Assembly: GCA_964609495.1 (NCBI GenBank)
Contig: CAZSTA010000143.1
Coordinates: 1-9,395, forward strand
DNA: 9,395 nt
Origin: CAZSTA01 sp964609495 [NCBI: uncultured bacterium]
Lineage (GTDB): Bacteria > CAZSTA01
Direction: 5' to 3'
Shown: positions 1-4,681 of the stretch, piece by piece
How the letters are laid out: each line of letters starts with the position of its first letter
Position numbering within the stretch: the first letter of the stretch is position 1
The notes under the pieces: model-generated
The model's input: only the letters and a program-made list of their open reading frames with translations
The model's database searches: none
Told to the model about the DNA's origin: nothing
Translations under genes and position numbers: made by a program

Positions 1-685
1 CAAGGGTACGTAGTCTGCCTTTGCTCTTGAATAAACAGATATCGAGCAATCCGTCATCTAATTTAGCTAAGGATGATATCCCGAATCTTCCGGCATAATA
101 TCTAGAATTGCCGATGACCGCGAAGTATCCTCTAAGTTCTCTATCTTCCTCATCCAGCTCAAGATGTAGTTCAGGTGGATTATATCTGATCAGAAGCTTG
201 AAGCCGTTGAGAATAAAAGCCAATTTCCTAAGCCATTTCTTAGCTAGTGGTCCGACCTCTCGAACGATTTGGGCGTCTAAGCCTATCCCCGCCATAAGGA
301 CGAAATAGCGATCTCCTGCTCTCCCCAGATCGACGGTCCTGCTCCTCCCCGCAAGAATTACTTGACAAGCCTGATGGATATTCAAAGGAAGATCAAGCTC
401 TAAGGCAAAGACATTAACCATCCCCGCGGGAATTATCCCCAGCCTCGCTTCCGATCTGGCTATACCGTTTATAATCTCGTTTACTGTCCCATCTCCCCCC
501 ATAGCGATTACTAATTCGCTACTTTTCTCAACAGCTTGCCGAGCGATGGTAGTTGCTTCTCCCTTCCTATCGGTTACATAAACCTTTAGCTTATTTAATC
601 CTCGCCCTAGTATAGCTTTCACTTCTTTTGTAGTTTTTCGGTTTATCCGAGTGGAGTTGGGATTGATTATCAAAATAGCGCTCAT
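1..685 (-). CDS. YegS/DgkB-type diacylglycerol kinase family lipid kinase, partial (C-terminus beyond left edge)
   Basis: Reading the minus strand from the ATG at 685 gives 228 uninterrupted residues to the window edge. Residues 63-74 read GGDGTVNEIING, the nucleotide-binding signature of the diacylglycerol kinase catalytic fold. Further family marks are MAGIGLDA (131-138) and GNSRYYAGRFGI near 192-203, followed by LDDGLLDICLF (209-219). Family members usually have about 300 residues, so roughly 70-80 are missing here. They phosphorylate diacylglycerol, sphingoid bases or other lipids with ATP at the membrane; which lipid cannot be read from sequence. The ATG overlaps the TGA of the upstream radical SAM gene (ATGA at 685-682), so translation is probably coupled. 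The usual G-T-A/G-N motif after the nucleotide site reads G-M-V-N here (88-91), a Thr-to-Met change. The family call is firm; the substrate is unknown. Confidence 0.9.
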   Translation of the reverse strand, partial: MSAILIINPNSTRINRKTTKEVKAILGRGLNKLKVYVTDRKGEATTIARQAVEKSSELVIAMGGDGTVNEIINGIARSEARLGIIPAGMVNVFALELDLPLNIHQACQVILAGRSRTVDLGRAGDRYFVLMAGIGLDAQIVREVGPLAKKWLRKLAFILNGFKLLIRYNPPELHLELDEEDRELRGYFAVIGNSRYYAGRFGISSLAKLDDGLLDICLFKSKGRLRTL

Positions 686-1788
686 ATCAGTAGATGAAGA
701 TTACCGATCTTTACTCTGGTCAAACCGGCATCCAAAGCGGCTTGCTTACACTCCTGGGCATGTAGCTTGGAGGTTTGCGGTAGATCGTGTAGATAAAAAT
801 TGGGGTGAAATGCTAATAGGGAATAGGGGATATCTGGATCGAGATCGGCGATGAAGTGGGCGATGTTGCTAACTTCTTCAACGTCTATATAGCCGGGAAT
901 AAGTAAAGTACTGGCTATTAGGAAGGGAGGATCTGGTCTCTCCTTCGTCCATTGAGCTAGATAGCGAAAGTTCTCCAGAGTCCGTTGGTTAGTTATTCCG
1001 CATAGGGCTATGTTTATATTCTCATTCCAAGCTTTGAGATCGAATTTGATACAGCCACCCGATTTCAGGGAGAGTTCGGCGGCTTTCTCCAAATAAGCTC
1101 TGTTCATCGAGCCATTCGTCTCCCAACAGATTCTTAATATTCTGCCCTTCGCTCGCTCAAGAGCTAACTCGGAAGCTCTTAAGGCATGAGGCATTTGCGG
1201 AGTAGGATCGCCTCCGAAGTAACATATACAAGCGGTGCGATTATCAACTGCCTCGGCTAATTCCTCGGCACTTCTAAAGTGAGGATCGCTTAATAGATCC
1301 CGATAGTGCCAATTCTGGCAGAATAGACAGTTGAAGGAACAAGCTCCGTAGAAAACAGCCAAGTTTTTATAGCCATACTCCGCCCCAGAGGAATAGGAGA
1401 ATTTAGGATAACCAGCGGAGGTCCCCGCCGGACATACCCAATCAGCGACGCAATTAGTCGGGAGAGGATCGTAATACCAGTCTGCTAATCCTTTTTGGGC
1501 TGTCCCTGCTATATGAGATAATTTTCCTTCTCTATTCTCTCTTAAACCGCAATATCCTCTTTCTCCTGGAGGTATAGAACACTCATTCACACAGAGATAG
1601 CACTTCGCTCCCTCTGGAGAACGAGGAGGTTTGAGAGGAAGATCGAATTCCCTTCTAGTCTCAGCGTGAACTCTTTGAATATGATCGAATACCTTCTCTC
1701 CTCCTTGTTTTAAACACGAGGCACAAATACCCAGGGTGGAGGTGATAAGTTTCGATACCCTTCCACATATTATACACCTGCCGCTCAT
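682..1788 (-). CDS. Radical SAM protein, AmrS / PFL-activase-like (COG1180 type)
   Basis: This 368-residue protein carries the CX3CX2C iron-sulfur motif GACSFNCLFCQNW, with cysteines at about 150, 154 and 157, which binds the 4Fe-4S cluster that cleaves S-adenosylmethionine. Ahead of it are a zinc-ribbon-like set (C5, C8, C22, C25) and a second cysteine set (C63, C66, C70, C80) ending in YCGLRENREGKL, typical of AmmeMemoRadiSam-system enzymes. The DPLPTNCVADWVC stretch near 107-119 adds two more cysteines. FGGDPTPQ follows the cluster motif and resembles the GGE-like SAM-binding motif. I chose the ATG at 1788 because AAGGGGA lies 5 bases before it; a TTG at 1803 would add five residues but has no clear ribosome site. 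The next gene starts inside its stop codon. No MEMO or AMMECR1 partner is in the window. The substrate is unknown. Confidence 0.85.
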   Translation of the reverse strand: MSGRCIICGRVSKLITSTLGICASCLKQGGEKVFDHIQRVHAETRREFDLPLKPPRSPEGAKCYLCVNECSIPPGERGYCGLRENREGKLSHIAGTAQKGLADWYYDPLPTNCVADWVCPAGTSAGYPKFSYSSGAEYGYKNLAVFYGACSFNCLFCQNWHYRDLLSDPHFRSAEELAEAVDNRTACICYFGGDPTPQMPHALRASELALERAKGRILRICWETNGSMNRAYLEKAAELSLKSGGCIKFDLKAWNENINIALCGITNQRTLENFRYLAQWTKERPDPPFLIASTLLIPGYIDVEEVSNIAHFIADLDPDIPYSLLAFHPNFYLHDLPQTSKLHAQECKQAALDAGLTRVKIGNLHLLI

Positions 1789-1837
1789 AGCATTCCCCTT
1801 CAATGATTTTGAGAATTACCCAGTAGCAGATAATCAG

Positions 1838-1861
1838 CGGTCGAATTTGAGGATCCGACCG
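1838..1861. repeat. Short GC-rich inverted repeat upstream of the radical SAM gene
   Basis: CGGTCG (1838-1843) and CGACCG (1856-1861) form perfect 6-base arms around a 12-base spacer. The element lies about 50 bases upstream of the radical SAM start, in its likely promoter or 5' untranslated region. It could be an operator or a small hairpin. A TATAAC on the minus strand at 1867-1862 adjoins it, but I see no well-spaced -35 partner, so no promoter is called. Confidence 0.3.
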
Positions 1862-1904
1862 TTATAAGGACGAAGCATGTAAACTTTGTGCTGGGGAATA
1901 TGAT

Positions 1905-2060
1905 TCTCCCCTCACCCTGGCCCTCTCCCACGAGGGGAAAAAGGTAACTTTTTTAACCATGAGTTCTATTTGAAGCAAAAAAGTTACCTTTTAGGGAACA
2001 TCGAGATAAGCTCGATCTCTTTAGTTCCCCCCTCCCTTGACGGGAGGGGCTAGGGGAGGA
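1905..2060. repeat. REP/BIME-like GC-rich repeat, copy 1, interrupted
   Basis: The left part contains CCCTCTCCCACGAGGGGA, whose CCCTCTCCC arm would pair with GGGAGAGGG across an ACGA loop as in copy 2. The right part contains CCCCTCCC-TTGAC-GGGAGGGG (about 2030-2050), a second hairpin. Between them lies ATCGAG-ATAAG-CTCGAT. The same left hairpin occurs at 3085 and 9358, so this is a dispersed element. The right arm of the left hairpin is broken here by the palindrome at 1939-1992. No open reading frame of note lies inside. Repeats of this look occur in many bacterial genomes; mobilisation by a RAYT-type enzyme is possible but not shown. Confidence 0.75.
1939..1992. mobile_element. 54-bp palindromic insertion inside REP-like copy 1
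   Basis: AAAAGGTAACTTTTTT (1939-1954) and AAAAAAGTTACCTTTT (1977-1992) are perfect 16-base inverted repeats around a 22-base loop. In copy 2 at the same place the sequence runs directly from CGAGGGGA to GAGGGGACATCG. The extra DNA in copy 1 is thus almost exactly the inverted repeat and its loop, which suggests insertion of a discrete micro-element. It codes for nothing. It may fold as a hairpin in RNA of either strand, but the stem is AT-rich and is not a typical terminator. Confidence 0.55.
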
Positions 2061-2085
2061 TGATCTAAGGAAATTTAAATCTGCC

Positions 2086-2105
2086 AGCATGATATTCTAC
2101 ATGCT
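2086..2105. promoter_or_regulatory. Inverted repeat just upstream of the FHA promoter, possible operator
   Basis: AGCATG (2086-2091) and CATGCT (2100-2105) are perfect 6-base arms with an 8-base spacer. The dyad ends 19 bases before the -35 hexamer of the promoter at 2125, a position where an activator or repressor dimer could bind. This is inferred from symmetry and position only. Confidence 0.25.
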
Positions 2106-2124
2106 TACTTATAAGGAATTTATC

Positions 2125-2153
2125 TTGACATATCGGCTATATCTTGTTATAAT
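2125..2153 (+). promoter_or_regulatory. Consensus sigma-70-type promoter upstream of the FHA genes
   Basis: TTGACA (2125-2130) and TATAAT (2148-2153) match the housekeeping consensus at all twelve positions with an ideal 17-base spacer. Transcription would start near 2160 and run toward the first FHA gene, giving a leader of about 277 bases that contains both conserved leader blocks. The promoter lies 31 bases outside the duplicated unit, so the second FHA gene did not receive a copy and may depend on read-through or on a weaker promoter of its own. Confidence 0.8.
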
Positions 2154-2184
2154 TCAACAGGATAGATTACTCTTTGGAAATCGA

Positions 2185-2260
2185 GATGTAGGAATCTATC
2201 CTTGATGATCTTCTGTGGCTCCCATTTGGAAGTCGGACGAGAGCATAAGATTTTAACCGT
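2185..2260 (+). repeat. Duplicated leader block A, copy 1 (possible structured RNA)
   Basis: This 76-base block recurs at 2898-2973 with 71 identical positions. GGCTCC (2217-2222), a 5-base loop CATTT, and GGAAGTC (2228-2234) can pair with one bulged A. Three of the five differences between copies are in the loop, and the other two swap a G-C and a G-U pair without breaking the stem. A smaller stem AGGA/TCCT is unchanged in both copies. Short reading frames cross the block on both strands, but none has a clear ribosome site. It could be a regulatory leader or an untranslated remnant; the duplication is certain and the RNA role is inference. Confidence 0.5.
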
Positions 2261-2382
2261 CATTTTGGGAATTACCAATATTGCAGAAGTTCCAACTAGA
2301 TTTACTTTAATTATATAAAAATTTTAAAGCAAAATCAAGGAAGATCGTATATATAGTGATAATAGGGTTAAGTCCCCCTTGA
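2261..2382. other. AT-rich segment present only in the first leader
   Basis: These 122 bases separate leader blocks A and B before the first FHA gene. In the second unit the same two blocks are only 4 bases apart. The middle is strongly AT-rich (around 2300-2330). I see no inverted ends, no reading frame with a ribosome site and no convincing promoter. It is either an insertion in this copy or a deletion in the other. Confidence 0.4.
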
Positions 2383-2413
2383 TACTTGGATTTTCAGGAA
2401 AGATGAGAGAATA
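2383..2413 (+). repeat. Duplicated leader block B, copy 1
   Basis: This 31-base block, from TACTTGG to GAGAATA, is identical to 2978-3008. It ends 23 bases before the first FHA start and just before that gene's ribosome site (AGGAG at 2423-2427). In the second unit it is separated from the gene by about 259 bases. It contains no clear symmetry. Its perfect conservation may simply reflect a recent duplication. Confidence 0.6.
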
Positions 2414-2436
2414 TTGCTAGTTAGGAGTAGAAAGTT

Positions 2437-2814
2437 ATGAGAAGGTATAAATTCACAAGTAGTTCTTGTCCTATAACTATTGGGCGGGAAGAGTCCAATG
2501 GTATTTCCCTTCCAGCCGATAAGGTCTCAGAGCAACATGCGGAGATCAGGTATGAGGATAGCTTTGTTATCTATGATAAGGATTCTCTAAATGGTACCTT
2601 TGTAAGTTCTGAAGCTAAAGGATTAGGAAGGATAAGCAAGAAGAAGCTGGAAGATGAGGATTTGATTCATATAGGACTAAGTGGCTATGTGCTAAGGGCT
2701 AAAATAGAAGGCAATAGCTTATTACTGGAAGAAATAAAGGTCCCCTCTGCTCTAGAAGCCTCCGATTTTACCGATGGGATCAAAAAGAGGACCAAAAGGT
2801 GGTATGAAGATTAA
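2437..2814 (+). CDS. Small stand-alone FHA-domain protein, copy 1
   Basis: This 125-residue protein is essentially one forkhead-associated domain, which binds phosphothreonine peptides. The conserved elements are G16-R17, S31-x-x-H34 and N52-G53-T54, followed by LEDEDLIHIG near 71-79. There is no signal peptide, membrane segment or second domain, so it is probably a cytoplasmic adaptor. The start is supported by AGGAG with a 9-base spacing. The second copy at 3268 is almost identical except for the block just after NGT, the N-terminal few residues and a 4-codon insertion near the C-terminus (IKKRTK here, T-R in the other). No Ser/Thr kinase or phosphatase is in the window, so the partner is unknown. 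It is probably driven by the promoter at 2125. Confidence 0.88.
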   Translation: MRRYKFTSSSCPITIGREESNGISLPADKVSEQHAEIRYEDSFVIYDKDSLNGTFVSSEAKGLGRISKKKLEDEDLIHIGLSGYVLRAKIEGNSLLLEEIKVPSALEASDFTDGIKKRTKRWYED

Positions 2815-2856
2815 TTTCGCGATTCCTCCTAAATTAGGGGGAAGCTCTTTACGGCG
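2815..2856. repeat. Duplicated 3' flank of FHA copy 1 resembling the amidase gene tail
   Basis: After the FHA stop, the stretch around CCTAAATTAGGGGGAAGCT matches CCTAAATTAGAGGAAGCT after the second FHA copy. There, that stretch is the last codons and TAG of the convergent amidase gene (3661 onward). Here no amidase is attached and the match carries at least one single-base indel. The likeliest reading is that the duplicated unit included the end of the amidase gene and left a remnant. The extent is set by eye. Confidence 0.5.
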
Positions 2857-2897
2857 AAACAGATAGACGATGGGAAGGTATATCCACCCTATTGTAG

Positions 2898-2973
2898 GAT
2901 GTAGGAATCTATCCTTGATGATCTTCTGTGGCTCCTCCTTGGAAGCTGGACGAGAGCATAAGATTTTAACCGT
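2898..2973 (+). repeat. Duplicated leader block A, copy 2
   Basis: This is the second copy of the 76-base leader block. The hairpin is GGCTCC (2930-2935), loop TCCTT, GGAAGCT (2941-2947). Compared with copy 1, three changes are in the loop and the TC-to-CT change in the 3' arm keeps pairing. No promoter like the one at 2125 precedes it. Confidence 0.5.
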
Positions 2974-2977
2974 TTGG

Positions 2978-3008
2978 TACTTGGATTTTCAGGAAAGATG
3001 AGAGAATA
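2978..3008 (+). repeat. Duplicated leader block B, copy 2
   Basis: All 31 bases match copy 1 at 2383-2413. Here only TTGG separates it from block A, and it is followed by DNA absent from the first unit, including a REP-like repeat. Confidence 0.6.
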
Positions 3009-3024
3009 CCACTATAGTTGGTCC

Positions 3025-3053
3025 TTGAGCTTCTAATCGGAGTATCATATTCT
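3025..3053 (+). promoter_or_regulatory. Weak candidate promoter for FHA copy 2
   Basis: TTGAGC (3025-3030) and TATTCT (3048-3053) each match four of six consensus bases with a 17-base spacer. They lie in DNA unique to the second unit, upstream of the REP-like repeat. By chance such matches are common, so this is tentative. Confidence 0.25.
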
Positions 3054-3084
3054 TAGTTTTTTACTAATGGGTTCAAGATATAAT

Positions 3085-3190
3085 CCCCCCCTCACCCTAT
3101 CCCTCTCCCACGAGGGGAGAGGGGACATCGAGATAGAGCTGATCTCTTTAGTTCCCCCCCTCCCTCGATGGAAGGGGCCCAGGGGGAGGG
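3085..3190. repeat. REP/BIME-like GC-rich repeat, copy 2, uninterrupted
   Basis: CCCTCTCCC-ACGA-GGGGAGAGGG (3101-3124) forms a strong hairpin. A central segment resembling that of copy 1 (GAGAT/ATCTC pairing) and a second imperfect hairpin (about 3154-3177) follow. It lies between leader block B and the ribosome site of the second FHA gene, so a transcript from upstream would carry both hairpins in its 5' leader. The first unit lacks it at this place, so it most likely inserted after the duplication. Confidence 0.75.
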
Positions 3191-3267
3191 TGGATTCGAG
3201 ATCTAACAGGAGAAAAACCCTCAATAGCCCTATTAATTCGGCAAAGACTAATAGTTAGGAGTATATT

Positions 3268-3639
3268 ATGAAAGGTATAAGAAAACACGAATTTACAGGC
3301 AGTTCTTGTCCTATAACTATTGGGCGGGGAGAGTCCAATGATATTTCCCTTCCAGCCGATAAGGTCTCAGAGCAACATGCGGAGATCAGATATGAGGATA
3401 GCTTTGTTATCTATGATAAGGATTCTCTAAATGGCACCCTTGTCCGACATAAAGCCAAGGGATTAGAGAAAATAAGCAGGAAGAAGCTGGAAGATGGAGA
3501 TTTGATTCATATAGGACTAAGTGGCTATGTGCTAAGGGCTAAAATAGAAGGCGATAGCTTATTACTGGAAGAAATAAAGATCCCCTCTGCTCTAGAAGCC
3601 TCCGATTTTACCGATGGGACCAGGAGGTGGTATGAGTAA
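3268..3639 (+). CDS. Small stand-alone FHA-domain protein, copy 2
   Basis: This is a 123-residue paralogue of the protein at 2437. All key FHA positions are kept: G19-R20, S34-x-x-H37 and N55-G56-T57, then LEDGDLIHIG. The start has AGGAG at 3257-3261 with a 6-base spacer. By hand alignment, the 132 bases before the end of NGT's Asn codon differ from copy 1 at 3 sites, the next 48 bases at 15 sites, and the following 138 bases at 4 sites. The divergent block covers residues 56-71 (LVRHKAKGLEKISR against FVSSEAKGLGRISK), beside the phosphopeptide-binding loop. The gene ends 21 bases from the stop of the convergent amidase gene, with no obvious terminator between them. Confidence 0.88.
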   Translation: MKGIRKHEFTGSSCPITIGRGESNDISLPADKVSEQHAEIRYEDSFVIYDKDSLNGTLVRHKAKGLEKISRKKLEDGDLIHIGLSGYVLRAKIEGDSLLLEEIKIPSALEASDFTDGTRRWYE

Positions 3640-3660
3640 AGATCAACTTCACGATCCCCC

Positions 3661-4548
3661 CTAAATTAGAGGAAGCTTTTTTATAACAGCCCGTAAGGTT
3701 AAATCTCCCGGAGGCAGATCATCGGTATCTGGGAGATAGCCATTGTTGAGCATCCAGATAGAGCAATTCTTCAGATCTCCTATGGTGACAACTAGAAGGT
3801 TTGCCTGCTCAAAGGTTAAATCATAGAGCCTCATAACTGCGTTTACTAACTCTCCTACGGCCTCTTTGGCCGCTAGGCTATAGCTCTGCCCTGTAACTAC
3901 AGCCATAATCTCGGTGTCAGTTTCGACTAGGGGCCAGCTGCTCTCTAGCTTAGTACTCTTTTCCACCTTTAGCTTGACCTCAGAGGCGATCTCGACTCCC
4001 GTACCGCTTATCTCTCCATCGCCTTGGATCGCATGAATATCCGCTAAACATAGCATCCCCCCCTCTACCTGAGCATTAAAATAGACGCGAGAGCCGATGT
4101 GGATAGCGGGACAGTCCATATTCCCGCCGTGTTTACTCGGCGGGTTGTTCATTATCGCTCGCCATCCCCAGGCTTCCTTCTCGATCCGATCCGTAATATC
4201 ATCATCAGGGGCAGGAAACACTCCGATAACTCCGATCATAGGATCTATGGGGACTTTTATATCGGAGGGGAATATAGCGCAGTTATCTTCGATACGGATA
4301 GGAACTTCTTCTCCCTTCCTAAGGGGACCTCCATTATTCGCGATCCCGTCTCCTACTAGCTTTATATCCTCTATAGTGACGATCATCGTATTCCCAGGAT
4401 TGATCCCCTCAATATATATGGGGCCATTGACTTTATTAAACATCTCAGTCTCGACTATTATAGATTCTCCCAAGCTCACCGAAGCTGCTGGCTCAGGCCA
4501 CCTATCAGGTGGACCACCATTGATATTTTCTCTTCTTATCCTCTTCAT
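3661..4548 (-). CDS. Acetamidase/formamidase family protein (FmdA/AmdA)
   Basis: The 295-residue protein matches the acetamidase/formamidase family, which hydrolyses small amides to the acid and ammonia in the cytoplasm. Family marks are HGGNMD (140-145), GSRVYFNAQVEGGMLCLADIHAIQ split around 152-175, and GDGEISGTGVE (176-186). Length fits the family (about 300). I chose the ATG at 4548 because GGAGG lies 7 bases before it; a TTG at 4620 would add 24 residues but no Shine-Dalgarno supports it. It is the last gene of the run that begins with the flippase, but a 133-base gap separates it from hisD, so it may also have its own promoter or be processed separately. The true substrate is unknown, and family members also include uncharacterised amidases. 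Confidence 0.85.
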   Translation of the reverse strand: MKRIRRENINGGPPDRWPEPAASVSLGESIIVETEMFNKVNGPIYIEGINPGNTMIVTIEDIKLVGDGIANNGGPLRKGEEVPIRIEDNCAIFPSDIKVPIDPMIGVIGVFPAPDDDITDRIEKEAWGWRAIMNNPPSKHGGNMDCPAIHIGSRVYFNAQVEGGMLCLADIHAIQGDGEISGTGVEIASEVKLKVEKSTKLESSWPLVETDTEIMAVVTGQSYSLAAKEAVGELVNAVMRLYDLTFEQANLLVVTIGDLKNCSIWMLNNGYLPDTDDLPPGDLTLRAVIKKLPLI

Positions 4549-4681
4549 TATAAAACCTCCAATAATACCGGGGATTGGGAAGTCGAAATTAGAAGCGATC
4601 ATCTGATTCCCAATTTCCAATAATAAGAACCGAGGGTGACCTTGAACTGCTCCTTCTCACATAATATTAGTCTCTAAATTT
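4549..4681 (-). other. hisD-amidase gap with inverted repeat and unused ribosome-site-like sequence
   Basis: On the minus strand this 133-base gap holds GAAGGAG (4656-4650) with no start codon at a usable distance. It also holds an 8-base inverted repeat ATTGGGAA/TTCCCAAT (4574-4581 and 4607-4614) with a 25-base loop, just before the amidase GGAGG. The repeat could fold in the leader and affect amidase translation. No good promoter is visible. Confidence 0.3.

Noticed and set aside
651-854. Open frame of 67 codons on the plus strand
   Set aside because: It lies opposite the junction of the radical SAM and lipid kinase genes and has no family features.
1788-1803. TTG start at 1803 for the radical SAM gene
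   Set aside because: The AAGGGGA ribosome site lies between this TTG and the ATG at 1788, so it serves the ATG.
1862-1890. Minus-strand promoter TTTACA/TATAAC for the radical SAM gene
   Set aside because: The spacer is only 11 bases, too short for a sigma-70-type promoter.
2815-2860. Possible terminator at CCTAAATTAGG after FHA copy 1
   Set aside because: The symmetric core leaves a one-base loop and no clear T-run follows, so it cannot form a standard terminator hairpin.
1905-3190. CRISPR-like array from the GC-rich repeats
   Set aside because: The copies are far apart, irregularly spaced and have a double-hairpin structure. There are no cas genes.
3067-3258. Open frame of 63 codons on the plus strand
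   Set aside because: Most of it runs through the REP-like repeat, and its peptide is what that repeat would encode by chance.
4097-4606. Open frame of 169 codons on the plus strand
   Set aside because: It is antisense to the amidase gene, has low-complexity Ile/Ser/Pro composition and matches no family I recognise. The minus-strand protein has clear family motifs.
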